Positions 8,101 through 16,022 of a DNA stretch of 64,000 bases are shown here, piece by piece (position 1 is the stretch's first letter; each line of letters starts with the position of its first letter). The notes beneath the pieces are model-generated. The model was not told the origin of the DNA and searched no databases. It was given only the letters and a program-made list of their open reading frames with translations. Location of the stretch: contig NC_090138.1 in assembly GCF_017916325.1 (NCBI RefSeq), positions 67,001 to 131,000 on the forward strand, read 5' to 3'. The position numbers were made by a program, and so were the translations under genes. This DNA is from Leishmania martiniquensis. Its lineage: Eukaryota; Euglenozoa; Kinetoplastea; Trypanosomatida; Trypanosomatidae.

Positions 8101-9990
8101 AACGCCGACGAGCTGCAGCAGCGCCTGGGCACCGCCACGCAGGAGCGCGCCGTGCTGGAGGCGCAGGTGGCACAGCTGACGGCGGACCGCGACGAGGCGC
8201 GCAGGCAGCTGACCGCGAACGCCGACGAGCTGCAGCAGCGCCTGGGCGCCGCCACGCAGGAGCGCGCCGTGCTGGAGGCGCAGGTGGCACAGCTGACGGC
8301 GGACCGCGACGAGGCGCGCAGGCAGCTGACCGCGAACGCCGACGAGCTGCAGCAGCGCCTGGGCGCCGCCACGCAGGAGCGCGCCGTGCTGGAGGCGCAG
8401 GTGGCACAGCTGACGGCGGACCGCGACGAGGCGTGCAGGCAGCTGACCGCGAACGCCGACGAGCTGCAGCAGCGCCTGGGCGCCGCCACGCAGGAGCGCG
8501 CCGTGCTGGAGGCGCAGGTGGCACAGCTGACGGCGGACCGCGACGAGGCGCGCAGGCAGCTGACCGCGAACGCCGACGAGCTGCAGCAGCGCCTGGGCGC
8601 CGCCACGCAGGAGCGCGCCGTGCTGGAGGCGCAGGTGGCACAGCTGACGGCGGACCGCGACGAGGCGTGCAGGCAGCTGACCGCGAACGCCGACGAGCTG
8701 CAGCAGCGCCTGGGCGCCGCCACGCAGGAGCGCGCCGTGCTGGAGGCGCAGGTGGCACAGCTGACGGCGGACCGCGACGAGGCGTGCAGGCAGCTGACCG
8801 CGAACGCCGACGAGCTGCAGCAGCGCCTGGGCGCCGCCACGCAGGAGCGCGCCGTGCTGGAGGCGCAGGTGGCACAGCTGACGGCGGACCGCGACGAGGC
8901 GTGCAGGCAGCTGACCGCGAACGCCGACGAGCTGCAGCAGCGCCTGGGCACCGCCACGCAGGAGCGCGCCGTGCTGGAGGCGCAGGTGGCACAGCTGACG
9001 GCGGACCGCGACGAGGCGCGCAGGCAGCTGACCGCGAACGCCGACGAGCTGCAGCAGCGCCTGGGCGCCGCCACGCAGGAGCGCGCCGTGCTGGAGGCGC
9101 AGGTGGCACAGCTGACGGCGGACCGCGACGAGGCGTGCAGGCAGCTGACCGCGAACGCCGACGAGCTGCAGCAGCGCCTGGGCACCGCCACGCAGGAGCG
9201 CGCCGTGCTGGAGGCGCAGGTGGCACAGCTGACGGCGGACCGCGACGAGGCGCGCAGGCAGCTGACCGCGAACGCCGACGAGCTGCAGCAGCGCCTGGTC
9301 TCGCGAGAGGCCTTTTTAGATGATCGAGCATCGCTGTTAAAGGAAAAGGAGGTTCAGCTGCTGCGCATCGCGCAGGATTTGCGGGCGAAATCGCGAGACC
9401 TTCAGGGGCTGCATGATCGTGTGATGGGGTGTGTGCCGGCGGAATCTCTGCAGCCTCTGAGAATTGGTGGTGTTGGGGCTTCTCGGAACACGCCAAGGCA
9501 GCAGCAGTTCTGCACGCCAGTGAGAGTCCCTCTGTCCCAGCTGGAGGGTGGGGCGCCGCTGTCCTCGCAGGCAGGCGAGGCCACAACGAGCAGCCACCTG
9601 ACATTTTCCTTGCCGAGGCAGCCGCCACGGTCGGCAAGGTTGCACGTGGACGCGGAGGAGGAGACTCAGGAACGGCTGGCAGCTGCCACGGAGGCTTACC
9701 GAGACGTTCTGTTCGAGCATATTTTGGAGTCGAACGGGCTGGAAAGCGTGGACGCGTTGTCGCAGTTCCTGCCCTGCCGTTCCTCTGGAGGTCGGCTGAG
9801 GACTCCGCGACTGCCTTCGAGCGACATCACTGCGAAGACGCGTGCAATGCTGCGAGCGTTAGAGGAACGGCTGGGCAGCTCTGACAAGGTCGTGCGTGGA
9901 GTCGACGCAGCTGTGCAGAAGCGAAGCCTGGACGCCTTTCGGCGACTCGAGGCGGCAGTGTCTGCTCTCTGTGAAGGTAGTGAAGTTTAG
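5101..9990 (+). CDS. FYVE-type zinc-finger protein with 30 tandem 39-residue coiled-coil repeats
   Basis: This is a 1629-residue protein. Residues about 20-78 form a FYVE-like zinc finger with eight cysteines at 23, 28, 41, 44, 49, 52, 71 and 74. The first pair is spaced CxxxxC rather than the usual CxxC. The basic ligand motif (R[R/K]HHCR in classic FYVE) is degenerate here (SKFHCHRCG), so PI3P binding is likely but not certain. A Pro/Ser/Thr linker and a short coiled coil follow. Residues 222-1391 are exactly 30 units of 39 residues starting ADELQQRLG, rich in Glu, Gln, Leu and Ala, and strongly predicted to be a coiled coil. The C-terminus adds a further coiled coil, a disordered Pro/Ser stretch and a helical end. 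The design recalls endosomal tethers such as EEA1, but with the FYVE domain at the N-terminus. It probably acts on endosomes (inference). Tandem-repeat proteins of Leishmania are often strong B-cell antigens. Confidence 0.88.
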   Translation: MSTPVGGMVPQDRWQPQQSVKICQYQDCGAPFGFFSSKFHCHRCGIVLCSKCAATKTTIPRHFNNEAVTVCQRCFQVVVRYKARGPSHPGYVIHSSTVSSTPTRGSPPPETRPHPATPLAATSDQHTTPTPSSLSATQRETAAPPVPTRISQRDVQALQSVIESLQTALGQEQTQSAKAATLAATELASLREENAALKTTLQLLQQHLQQSDESPPPHTPSADELQQRLGAATQERAVLEAQVAQLTADRDEACRQLTANADELQQRLGTATQERAVLEAQVAQLTADRDEACRQLTANADELQQRLGAATQERAVLEAQVAQLTADRDEARRQLTANADELQQRLGAATQERAVLEAQVAQLTADRDEACRQLTANADELQQRLGAATQERAVLEAQVAQLTADRDEACRQLTANADELQQRLGAATQERAVLEAQVAQLTADRDEARRQLTANADELQQRLGAATQERAVLEAQVAQLTADRDEACRQLTANADELQQRLGAATQERAVLEAQVAQLTADRDEACRQLTANADELQQRLGAATQERAVLEAQVAQLTADRDEACRQLTANADELQQRLGAATQERAVLEAQVAQLTADRDEACRQLTANADELQQRLGAATQERAVLEAQVAQLTADRDEARRQLTANADELQQRLGAATQERAVLEAQVAQLTADRDEACRQLTANADELQQRLGAATQERAVLEAQVAQLTADRDEACRQLTANADELQQRLGAATQERAVLEAQVAQLTADRDEACRQLTANADELQQRLGAATQERAVLEAQVAQLTADRDEARRQLTANADELQQRLGAATQERAVLEAQVAQLTADRDEACRQLTANADELQQRLGAATQERAVLEAQVAQLTADRDEACRQLTANADELQQRLGTATQERAVLEAQVAQLTADRDEARRQLTANADELQQRLGAATQERAVLEAQVAQLTADRDEARRQLTANADELQQRLGAATQERAVLEAQVAQLTADRDEACRQLTANADELQQRLGTATQERAVLEAQVAQLTADRDEARRQLTANADELQQRLGAATQERAVLEAQVAQLTADRDEARRQLTANADELQQRLGAATQERAVLEAQVAQLTADRDEACRQLTANADELQQRLGAATQERAVLEAQVAQLTADRDEARRQLTANADELQQRLGAATQERAVLEAQVAQLTADRDEACRQLTANADELQQRLGAATQERAVLEAQVAQLTADRDEACRQLTANADELQQRLGAATQERAVLEAQVAQLTADRDEACRQLTANADELQQRLGTATQERAVLEAQVAQLTADRDEARRQLTANADELQQRLGAATQERAVLEAQVAQLTADRDEACRQLTANADELQQRLGTATQERAVLEAQVAQLTADRDEARRQLTANADELQQRLVSREAFLDDRASLLKEKEVQLLRIAQDLRAKSRDLQGLHDRVMGCVPAESLQPLRIGGVGASRNTPRQQQFCTPVRVPLSQLEGGAPLSSQAGEATTSSHLTFSLPRQPPRSARLHVDAEEETQERLAAATEAYRDVLFEHILESNGLESVDALSQFLPCRSSGGRLRTPRLPSSDITAKTRAMLRALEERLGSSDKVVRGVDAAVQKRSLDAFRRLEAAVSALCEGSEV
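5764..9273 (+). repeat. Tandem array of 30 units of 117 bp inside the FYVE gene
   Basis: The array is 3510 bp, exactly 30 x 117 bp, followed by a partial unit (9274-9297). By eye all units are identical except at two sites. One is a GCC/ACC change (Ala or Thr after LG; Thr in units 2, 18, 21, 28 and 30). The other is a TGC/CGC change (Cys or Arg after DEA; 19 Cys units and 11 Arg units). Both are transitions at CpG. The unit is a multiple of three and contains no stop in several frames, so long spurious frames run through it on both strands. Confidence 0.97.
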
Positions 9991-10847
9991 CGACGCAGCT
10001 CCTCACCACAGCCGTTGGCGACCACCTCTCAAGTCCTCAATACCGTCGCGCAGAGAAGCACGCACCGGTGCTTTACTCACAAATTTTTGTCGGCTGCGAG
10101 GTACTACGCCATCCCCGAAAGCGCGCCCTCGTCTTCACTCCTTCCGCACACACACACACACACACGCGCACTCCTCTGCGGACATTCTCTGGAGGCCTTG
10201 TATCAGTCACTAGGGTGTGTGCAGCAGCTGACTACCCTTCTCGCGTCTGTGTACCCCTCCCCCACAACGTCTCCGTTCAATCGGGCGCTTTGTACTTCAG
10301 CTGTATGTCAGCGTAGATGTTGGGCCGCACCAAATCACGCGCGGTGCATCGAAGAGGGCGCACAGCAAAGAATGCGTTCCGTTGCTCTTACGTGCAGCTG
10401 CCCTGCCATTCCTCTGTGCGACCGCCGTTGAGGTGTGCGTACTGCTCGCCGTGTGCGCATGCTTAACCGGGCTCCCCTGCCTCTGCGGTGCCCCACCGGC
10501 ATGCAGGCACCCTGCCACAGCGTATGCGTCCTTCCCTCGGTCTTCCTTTTTTTTTGGCCCCCTCGCCGCTGACCTCTCTCCACCGCTTCCACCTGAACAC
10601 GCACCTCAACGCACGGGTGTGGAGGCGGGCATGAGCACCGCTGGGCGGGCACCGCCTTTCCATTCCCCCTTCTCTTCTTCCTCTCGCCCCTCGACACACC
10701 TGAGCCGCCCTCTGACTCTCGTCGGCGTCATTCGCCCACCGCTCTCCCCCTTTACACACACACACACACGCGCGCACACAAAACCGACGGTGATAGCCAC
10801 AGTGAGAGAGCAGAGCGCTGCGAATCGGAGGCCGGACACGCGTGCGC
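9991..10847. other. Intergenic region between the FYVE gene and the RH-domain gene
   Basis: It contains CA microsatellites at about 10147-10170 and 10754-10772, a T run at about 10546-10555, and a CT-rich tract at about 10655-10695 that could serve trans-splicing. No coding sequence is supported. Confidence 0.55.
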
Positions 10848-13800
10848 ATGCAGCGTGGGGACGGGGGGTCTCTTCCTACGTCGCTAATGCGCAAAGGTGC
10901 CGGTGGACAGAACAGCGGTGAGGGCTGCGGCGGCCATGCCGCCAATGCCGATGCCGCCCTCTTGCGTGCACTGTCCATGGCGAACGTCCGCCGCGCACTG
11001 CAGCGTATAGTGACGGAGCTTCAGCAGCAGGGCCAATCGGTGCCATCGTCTGCAGGGGTGGAGGCCGACCGAGGCTCAATCGATGAAGGCGCCTCCACAC
11101 ATATCGCACCCCCTGCACTGCTTGCTTCGACCTCCAGCACCGATTGGGCGGGCTCGCCACACCCTAACACGGCGAAGCAGCAGTGTGAGAGGCTCCGTCT
11201 TCTCTTCTTGGCAGAGTGGGCGCAGCGATTGGTCGAGGCTTACGCGCCAATCATGACGTCCAGTGCTCAGATGGGAGCCGCGCCGTCTCAGTGGGCGCAC
11301 CCCAATTTGCGCGATGCTCGTCTTGGCGAAGAGGCGGAGAGTGCTGCCGCTGCGGCGGCAGACTCGCCGCTGACCGAGCAGACCGACGCCTCCATTGCAT
11401 GCAGTGATGCGGACCTGTCACCGATGGGTTACCCGAGCGTGCCGGTGGAGCGGCGGCTAAGCTATCGAAGTGAAAGCTCACGCCCACAGGAGGTCACGTC
11501 AGCATCCGTCTCGGCTTCACCGGAGTCCTACCGCGCATTGCGCACCTCGCAAGGGTCAGGGGCTACCAGTCATACCGATCTACCGCTGCTACTGCAAACG
11601 GCGGCGACACCACCTGACGCAGTGTCGTCGTCGTTCTCCTCCTCGCCACCCATCATTCCACGCGATCGCGCACCGCTGTGCCGGTTGGTTAGCGCGGCCT
11701 TCGACGCACCCACCACCCGCACAGCGCAGCGTGCCGTCCTCGCTGCGCAGGGCGGCTGCTGCGCTCGGTGCGGCGTCGTCTTACCGCAGCCACCCTTTCG
11801 CCTTTCTGTGTGGTGCTCTGCTCTCTTTCACCGTGTCTACGCAAAACTGAGCTGCTCGTCGTCCGGCCTTCAGTGCTGCCGTAGTGCTGGTGGTGGTGGT
11901 CAAGCGAGCGCATCGCCATCGTGTCGTGGTAAGTTCTGGCGTGCGTGCATGTGCATGTCGCGCTGCGGCTATGGTGACGAGGAGGAGGGCAGGAGCTCCA
12001 CCGCAATCGTTGCGACGCACCTCACTCAAGACGCCATCAGCAGCAATGGTGGTAGTCCTGGGAGTGCACAGCCCAGCAGAAGGCCCCCACTGGACCCACG
12101 CGAGAGCGATGACCTTGGTAGAAATGATGGTGCAGCTAATGACGACAGCAGCGACGGAGGTGGGAGCGCTGCCAGCGAGCGCGACCCGCTTCTTGTAGGC
12201 GGCGGTGGCACGCAGTCGAACGAGAATCACCGCACGTGTGCCGCTCGTCGAAACCACTCCAACATTCCCCTCATTCCGAGTGCCGCCGCTCCACAATGTG
12301 TCGCACATCCGCCAACCTCTGCGCACGCTGCCTGTTGCTGTTGGCGCAGCGATGGGGTCGGGGACAGGGGCGGCGGCAAGCCTGTGGATGCACCTTTTCT
12401 GTTCTGCACGTACGAGGGCCACTACTTGTGCTTACGCTGCTTTCACACCCCGCTCGAGGCGGCTGACCTCGGTGCAGCGACGTCGGCCGCGCCAGCAGTC
12501 GCAGCAGGCACCCTCGGTGGCACCTTCATTCCGGAAGACTACCAGGCGCGTGACATGGCGCTGACAGCATGGCACGCACGTGAAGATTCGACAGCGCCCT
12601 TCTGCTCGCCGCGGGCGCGACTGCAGTCTCCCTGGCACGACAGCGGTGATGAAGAGGACGCTGAAGAGTCGCCCTTGCGTGTGGGTAGGAGGAGGGGGCC
12701 AGAACACTTACATGAGCGATGGACGGCGCGCTCCGTGGCCCAGCCCTCGCCCACCCTCAACAGCCTCGGCGCCACGAGCAAAGGAGTAGGGGGTGGGGGA
12801 GGTCACCCGCCACTGTCGCAGTGCACCGTACGGCCACTGCACCTGTGCATCCTTCCAGCTCATGTTCTGCACCGATGGGACTTTACCCGCTTTCCCGTCT
12901 CGGCTGCCGCGGCTGCCGCGCTGCACAGGCGATGCCACCCCGACAGCGCCACCAGCCGCGAGCGCGGTCTCTCCCCCAGGGCGCCCTGTCCAACGCGTGG
13001 TGAGCAGCGCACCACTGCGGGTGGTGGTGATGGCGTTGTGCGCAGAAGGGACGATGAGGACCAGCAGATGCTGCTCAGTCAAGAACAAGAAGCGCGGGGG
13101 CATCAGAGCGCTCCGGCGAGCCCCTCCCGAACGGCCCAGGGGCACATCCTTTACCGAGGCGGGGGTCCGAATGAGGTCACCAAGCCGATGGCACAGCTTC
13201 CGGAGCTCTACGACGTGTCGGTCATCAACCCCTCCCTGTACAAGCGTGTTTCGGCCCTCGCATCGGCATCGTGGCTGCGGCATCAGATGAGCCTCCTGCA
13301 TGCACAAGCTTGGCAGTGCCCGTGGTACAGGCATGAGGTTTGGGGGCTTCGAAGTGGTGACATGTTGGCCGGTCCGGTACAAGAAGGGGCCACCGCACTT
13401 TCTGTGACGCATCAGCAGTCACTGCCTCCCTCCACGGCAGCTCCTTTCGTGGGTCGCCCTCCCCGCGCGGCAGCGATGGCCGAAGGCGCGGCAGGCAGCG
13501 GTGAGGCTCATCTGGTAATCCCCCGCGTCTCCCTCCCTACCTTCTCGTCGGCAGCGGCGCCGGCATCGCTCCCGCACATCACGGCAACTGCACAGGCAAC
13601 GTCTCACGCTGCTTGGCCCGGTCACACTCTCAGAAACCTCCCCGGCTGCGTCGCAAGCACCTCCTCGCTCCCGCAAGCCCCGCCTGCAACAGGGGTGACC
13701 TCAGTGCCTCTGCAGCCGCCCACACCTGCGCGCTGCGACGCGCGCCGTCGCTACCTTGTAGAGAGAGCTGAAGGGTGGTCTCTCCGGGACCTTCATTGCC

Positions 13801-13973
13801 TAACCGTGCCGTCGTCGCCATCCTCTTCGGGCGCAACGACCACCCCGCCACCGCCGCTACTGATCGCGGAGCTGCAACGCATATTTTCAAGTATGCAAGC
13901 TCACGTCAGTGGCTGCAGCGGCTGCGCGGCGCGGTGCCGCGGGCTGATGGGGAGGGCGCCGCTCCTGGCGTAG
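10848..13973 (+). CDS. Putative Rubicon-homology (RH/DUF4206) domain protein
   Basis: This is a 1041-residue protein. The ATG at 10848 is used; the frame also opens two codons earlier at a GTG, and in-frame ATGs at 10887 and 10978 are alternatives. Scattered through disordered Ser/Gly/Ala-rich sequence are blocks in the order of the RH domain of Rubicon, PLEKHM1 and DEF8. They are a CxxC pair (C305, C308), then FCTYEGHYLCLRCF (C520, C528, C531), then VLHRWDFTRFPVS (W677), then INPSLYKRV (about 795), then YLVERAEGWSLRDL (about 968), and finally HVSGCSGCAARC (H1019, C1023, C1026, C1030). In animals RH domains bind zinc and Rab7 on late endosomes and autophagosomes. The spacing is much longer than usual because of insertions, and the final CxxC of the animal domain is not visible. 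The function is inferred; the family call rests on ordered motifs read by eye. It lies just downstream of the FYVE gene. Confidence 0.65.
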   Translation: MQRGDGGSLPTSLMRKGAGGQNSGEGCGGHAANADAALLRALSMANVRRALQRIVTELQQQGQSVPSSAGVEADRGSIDEGASTHIAPPALLASTSSTDWAGSPHPNTAKQQCERLRLLFLAEWAQRLVEAYAPIMTSSAQMGAAPSQWAHPNLRDARLGEEAESAAAAAADSPLTEQTDASIACSDADLSPMGYPSVPVERRLSYRSESSRPQEVTSASVSASPESYRALRTSQGSGATSHTDLPLLLQTAATPPDAVSSSFSSSPPIIPRDRAPLCRLVSAAFDAPTTRTAQRAVLAAQGGCCARCGVVLPQPPFRLSVWCSALFHRVYAKLSCSSSGLQCCRSAGGGGQASASPSCRGKFWRACMCMSRCGYGDEEEGRSSTAIVATHLTQDAISSNGGSPGSAQPSRRPPLDPRESDDLGRNDGAANDDSSDGGGSAASERDPLLVGGGGTQSNENHRTCAARRNHSNIPLIPSAAAPQCVAHPPTSAHAACCCWRSDGVGDRGGGKPVDAPFLFCTYEGHYLCLRCFHTPLEAADLGAATSAAPAVAAGTLGGTFIPEDYQARDMALTAWHAREDSTAPFCSPRARLQSPWHDSGDEEDAEESPLRVGRRRGPEHLHERWTARSVAQPSPTLNSLGATSKGVGGGGGHPPLSQCTVRPLHLCILPAHVLHRWDFTRFPVSAAAAAALHRRCHPDSATSRERGLSPRAPCPTRGEQRTTAGGGDGVVRRRDDEDQQMLLSQEQEARGHQSAPASPSRTAQGHILYRGGGPNEVTKPMAQLPELYDVSVINPSLYKRVSALASASWLRHQMSLLHAQAWQCPWYRHEVWGLRSGDMLAGPVQEGATALSVTHQQSLPPSTAAPFVGRPPRAAAMAEGAAGSGEAHLVIPRVSLPTFSSAAAPASLPHITATAQATSHAAWPGHTLRNLPGCVASTSSLPQAPPATGVTSVPLQPPTPARCDARRRYLVERAEGWSLRDLHCLTVPSSPSSSGATTTPPPPLLIAELQRIFSSMQAHVSGCSGCAARCRGLMGRAPLLA

Positions 13974-14815
13974 AGGGAAGGGGGAGTGTCGGTGAATGGT
14001 GGCGCAGGCGAATGGGTAGAAAGTACGGGCACTCGGCTCATGAGCACACACACCCCACCCACCCCCATACACACATACACACACACACACACTTCCATCG
14101 CTCTGTCTCCCTCCCCCTCTGTGTGTGTGTGTGTGTGCTGCTCGCTGCGGTGGTGCGCCCTTTCTTTCGGTGGCGCCGCCGTCGCCGAAATGTTTTGCTC
14201 CGCTTTTCTGTTTTCTGCTTCGATTGGATGTGGCCTTGGCTGATGTCATTTTTTTTTGGCCGATGGCTCGTCCGCCCGTGATGTGTCTCTGTGGGCAACT
14301 TCGGCGCTCGCACCCGCCACCCACCCCGATGGCTGCGAGTGCGTGTTCGCGTACGTGCTCCTGCAGCGGATGCCATCACCCGGAGGATGCCCTCTCACGC
14401 ATCACATCGTAAGCACATAGCGACTCACGCGCCCAGAGGGGTGTGTGCCGACCTCCCAAGGCCGTTCACTCACGCTATGGGCTGCGTATCCCTCTCAGCC
14501 TCTCTCCCCGGTGCGCGCGCATACATGGATGTGTCCTAACCACCCTGCGCGGCATCACTCCTCCACGCTTACAGCATCTGCGGAAGCGTCTCTGCTCAAC
14601 GTATCAGCACCCTGACCCATAACAGGGAGACAAGAGCGACAGTAAATGGCTTGTCGTGCCGTTGCTTCTCGGTATTCGACCCTGCTTGTGGCACAGCAGC
14701 CGCGACAAGTGACATCCGGCATCAACGCTATGCGACGTCGCCCTCCGAGCTCCCTTCGCGTCAAGTTAGCCAACAATCAAGGGAGAGGGAGAGGGGGGCT
14801 CAGCACCACCCACAC
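13974..14815. other. 3' UTR and intergenic region with CA/TG inverted microsatellites
   Basis: A (CA)n run at about 14076-14092 faces a (TG)n run at 14120-14137 across a pyrimidine loop of about 27 nt. The rest holds short GC-rich sequence. Frames starting near 14646 run into the downstream retroposon and are not credible genes. Confidence 0.5.
14076..14137. repeat. CA run facing TG run, potential hairpin
   Basis: A (CA)n arm at about 14076-14092 and a (TG)n arm at 14120-14137 are separated by a pyrimidine-rich loop of about 27 nt. In RNA these could pair, about 100 nt after the RH-gene stop. Confidence 0.6.
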
Positions 14816-15365
14816 ATGCACCCCCCCTGCTGCGGAGGCACCTGTGAGAAACGCATCGCTGCTGATGTCAGCGGTCAGATCTCGCATTGCGTGGCGCTGG
14901 TGCCGCCTGCGACAGTGAGCACGCTCGCGCCAGTCCATATGCTGGGGCCAAGCGCCAGTGTGGCTCGGCCGTATGTCGCCCGTCCCTCGCTGTCCACTGG
15001 TGGTGTGGCGAACCTGAGGCCCCCTCCCCTCCCCCCGAGGCGGGGTTGGGGCGTGGTGTGTGTGTCTCTGTGTGTGGGTGTGTGCAACAGGCGGCGACCA
15101 GTGTAATGAGTGCGGCTGCCAGGCGACCTGCGGAGCGGGAGGCGGGGTAGAGTGTAAGGCCGGGCGCGTGCTGAGGTGACTGAGTAGCCCGCATCGCTGT
15201 CGTGCGTGTGTACCTGCTGCTTCTCGCCCCTGGAGGCGAATAGGGCCCTGTGCGCAGCAGGGGCCGAGCTGGAAAGGGAGGGAGGAGGGCCGCTCCGCCT
15301 TCGGCGTGTGTCTGCCGCGTGGCCGAGAAGAGCGGGCGCCTTTGGCGAAACAAAAAAAACGAAAC
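14816..15365 (+). mobile_element. SIDER2-like short degenerate retroposon, copy 1
   Basis: This 532-bp unit (14816-15347) is followed by an A-rich tail (to about 15365). It is identical by eye to 17809-18339 apart from one C in a C run. Size, A-rich 3' end, lack of coding capacity and intergenic placement fit the SIDER2 family of Leishmania, extinct non-autonomous retroposons that often lie in 3' UTRs and can destabilise mRNA. No target-site duplication is evident. The family name is from memory; the repeat itself is seen directly. Confidence 0.65.
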
Positions 15366-16000
15366 GGCACTTCGCTGCGAATCAATCGTGTGGCTTGTGA
15401 AGAGGGTGCGTGACATGGAAGCCGGCGCTCGTGAGCGCGGGCGTGCAGGCCTGCTCAACTTCTGCTTTACCTTGATCCCTCTTCTTCGCGATTTCCCGCG
15501 CCGCCACCTCACCATTCTATCTCCTTGTCCGATGTGCGTTCGCTCCCACACGCGTCCACCCAGCCACCACAGAGATACGCAACACCCGCTAATACTTTTT
15601 CTCGCCTCTCCCTTTTTCAGGTGGCGCACGTCTATCGTTTCTTCATGTGCACGCCGCACCACTACCACAACCACCACCACCCCTCTTTCTTTCTCCTCAT
15701 CTCTTTTCTGCTGAGTGGCTTCTCCCAGCGTGGACACACCGACGAGGTAAGTCGATCAGGCCTGCAGCGTCTTCTATCTTGGCTTAGCTGCTGCTTTGAT
15801 GTGGTGTGCGCCATCGCTGCCTGAACAGCCGTAGTGCAGGTGCCGATCTAAGCAGGCCAACAGTACCGCCGTGTACGCTGCGATCGCCTGCCTGCCAACT
15901 CCCCCCCCTCCAACCCTACCATCATCCACTCACCACCACCCAACACCGCCACACGAAGATTTTTGTGTGTCGTAACGCTGCGGCGCAGTACACCGTACCT
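15366..16000. other. Intergenic region ahead of the fatty acid hydroxylase gene
   Basis: It contains pyrimidine-rich blocks (for example 15480-15525 and 15640-15705) and C-rich and CCA-rich sequence at about 15898-15952. No gene is supported. Confidence 0.5.
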
Positions 16001-16010
16001 TTTGCTTTAG
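16001..16010 (+). promoter_or_regulatory. Candidate spliced-leader acceptor for the hydroxylase gene
   Basis: TTTGCTTTAG ends with an AG at 16009-16010, 12 nt before the ATG at 16023. An alternative AG lies at about 15987-15988. Both leave the ATG at 16023 as the first start and rule out the in-frame TTG at 16011. Confidence 0.4.
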
Positions 16011-16022
16011 TTGCACTCGATA

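Noticed and set aside
5764..9273. CRISPR-like regular repeats
   Set aside because: No spacers; units are contiguous and coding in a eukaryotic genome.
5859..9323. A second + frame of 1154 codons, Arg/Ala/Gly-rich
   Set aside because: Same array artefact; the FYVE frame has a domain at its start and continues beyond the repeats on both sides.
5690..9637. Antisense 1315-codon frame and other long frames through the FYVE repeat array
   Set aside because: The repeat unit is a multiple of three and lacks stops in several frames, so these frames are a by-product of the array; all other genes here are on the + strand.
14651..15106. 151-codon frame, and a similar one from 17380
   Set aside because: Both read into the repeated retroposon and share peptide only because the element is identical.
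14868..15737. Minus-strand 289-codon frame, also 17658-18440
   Set aside because: Antisense to the retroposon copies; no start context and no family signal.
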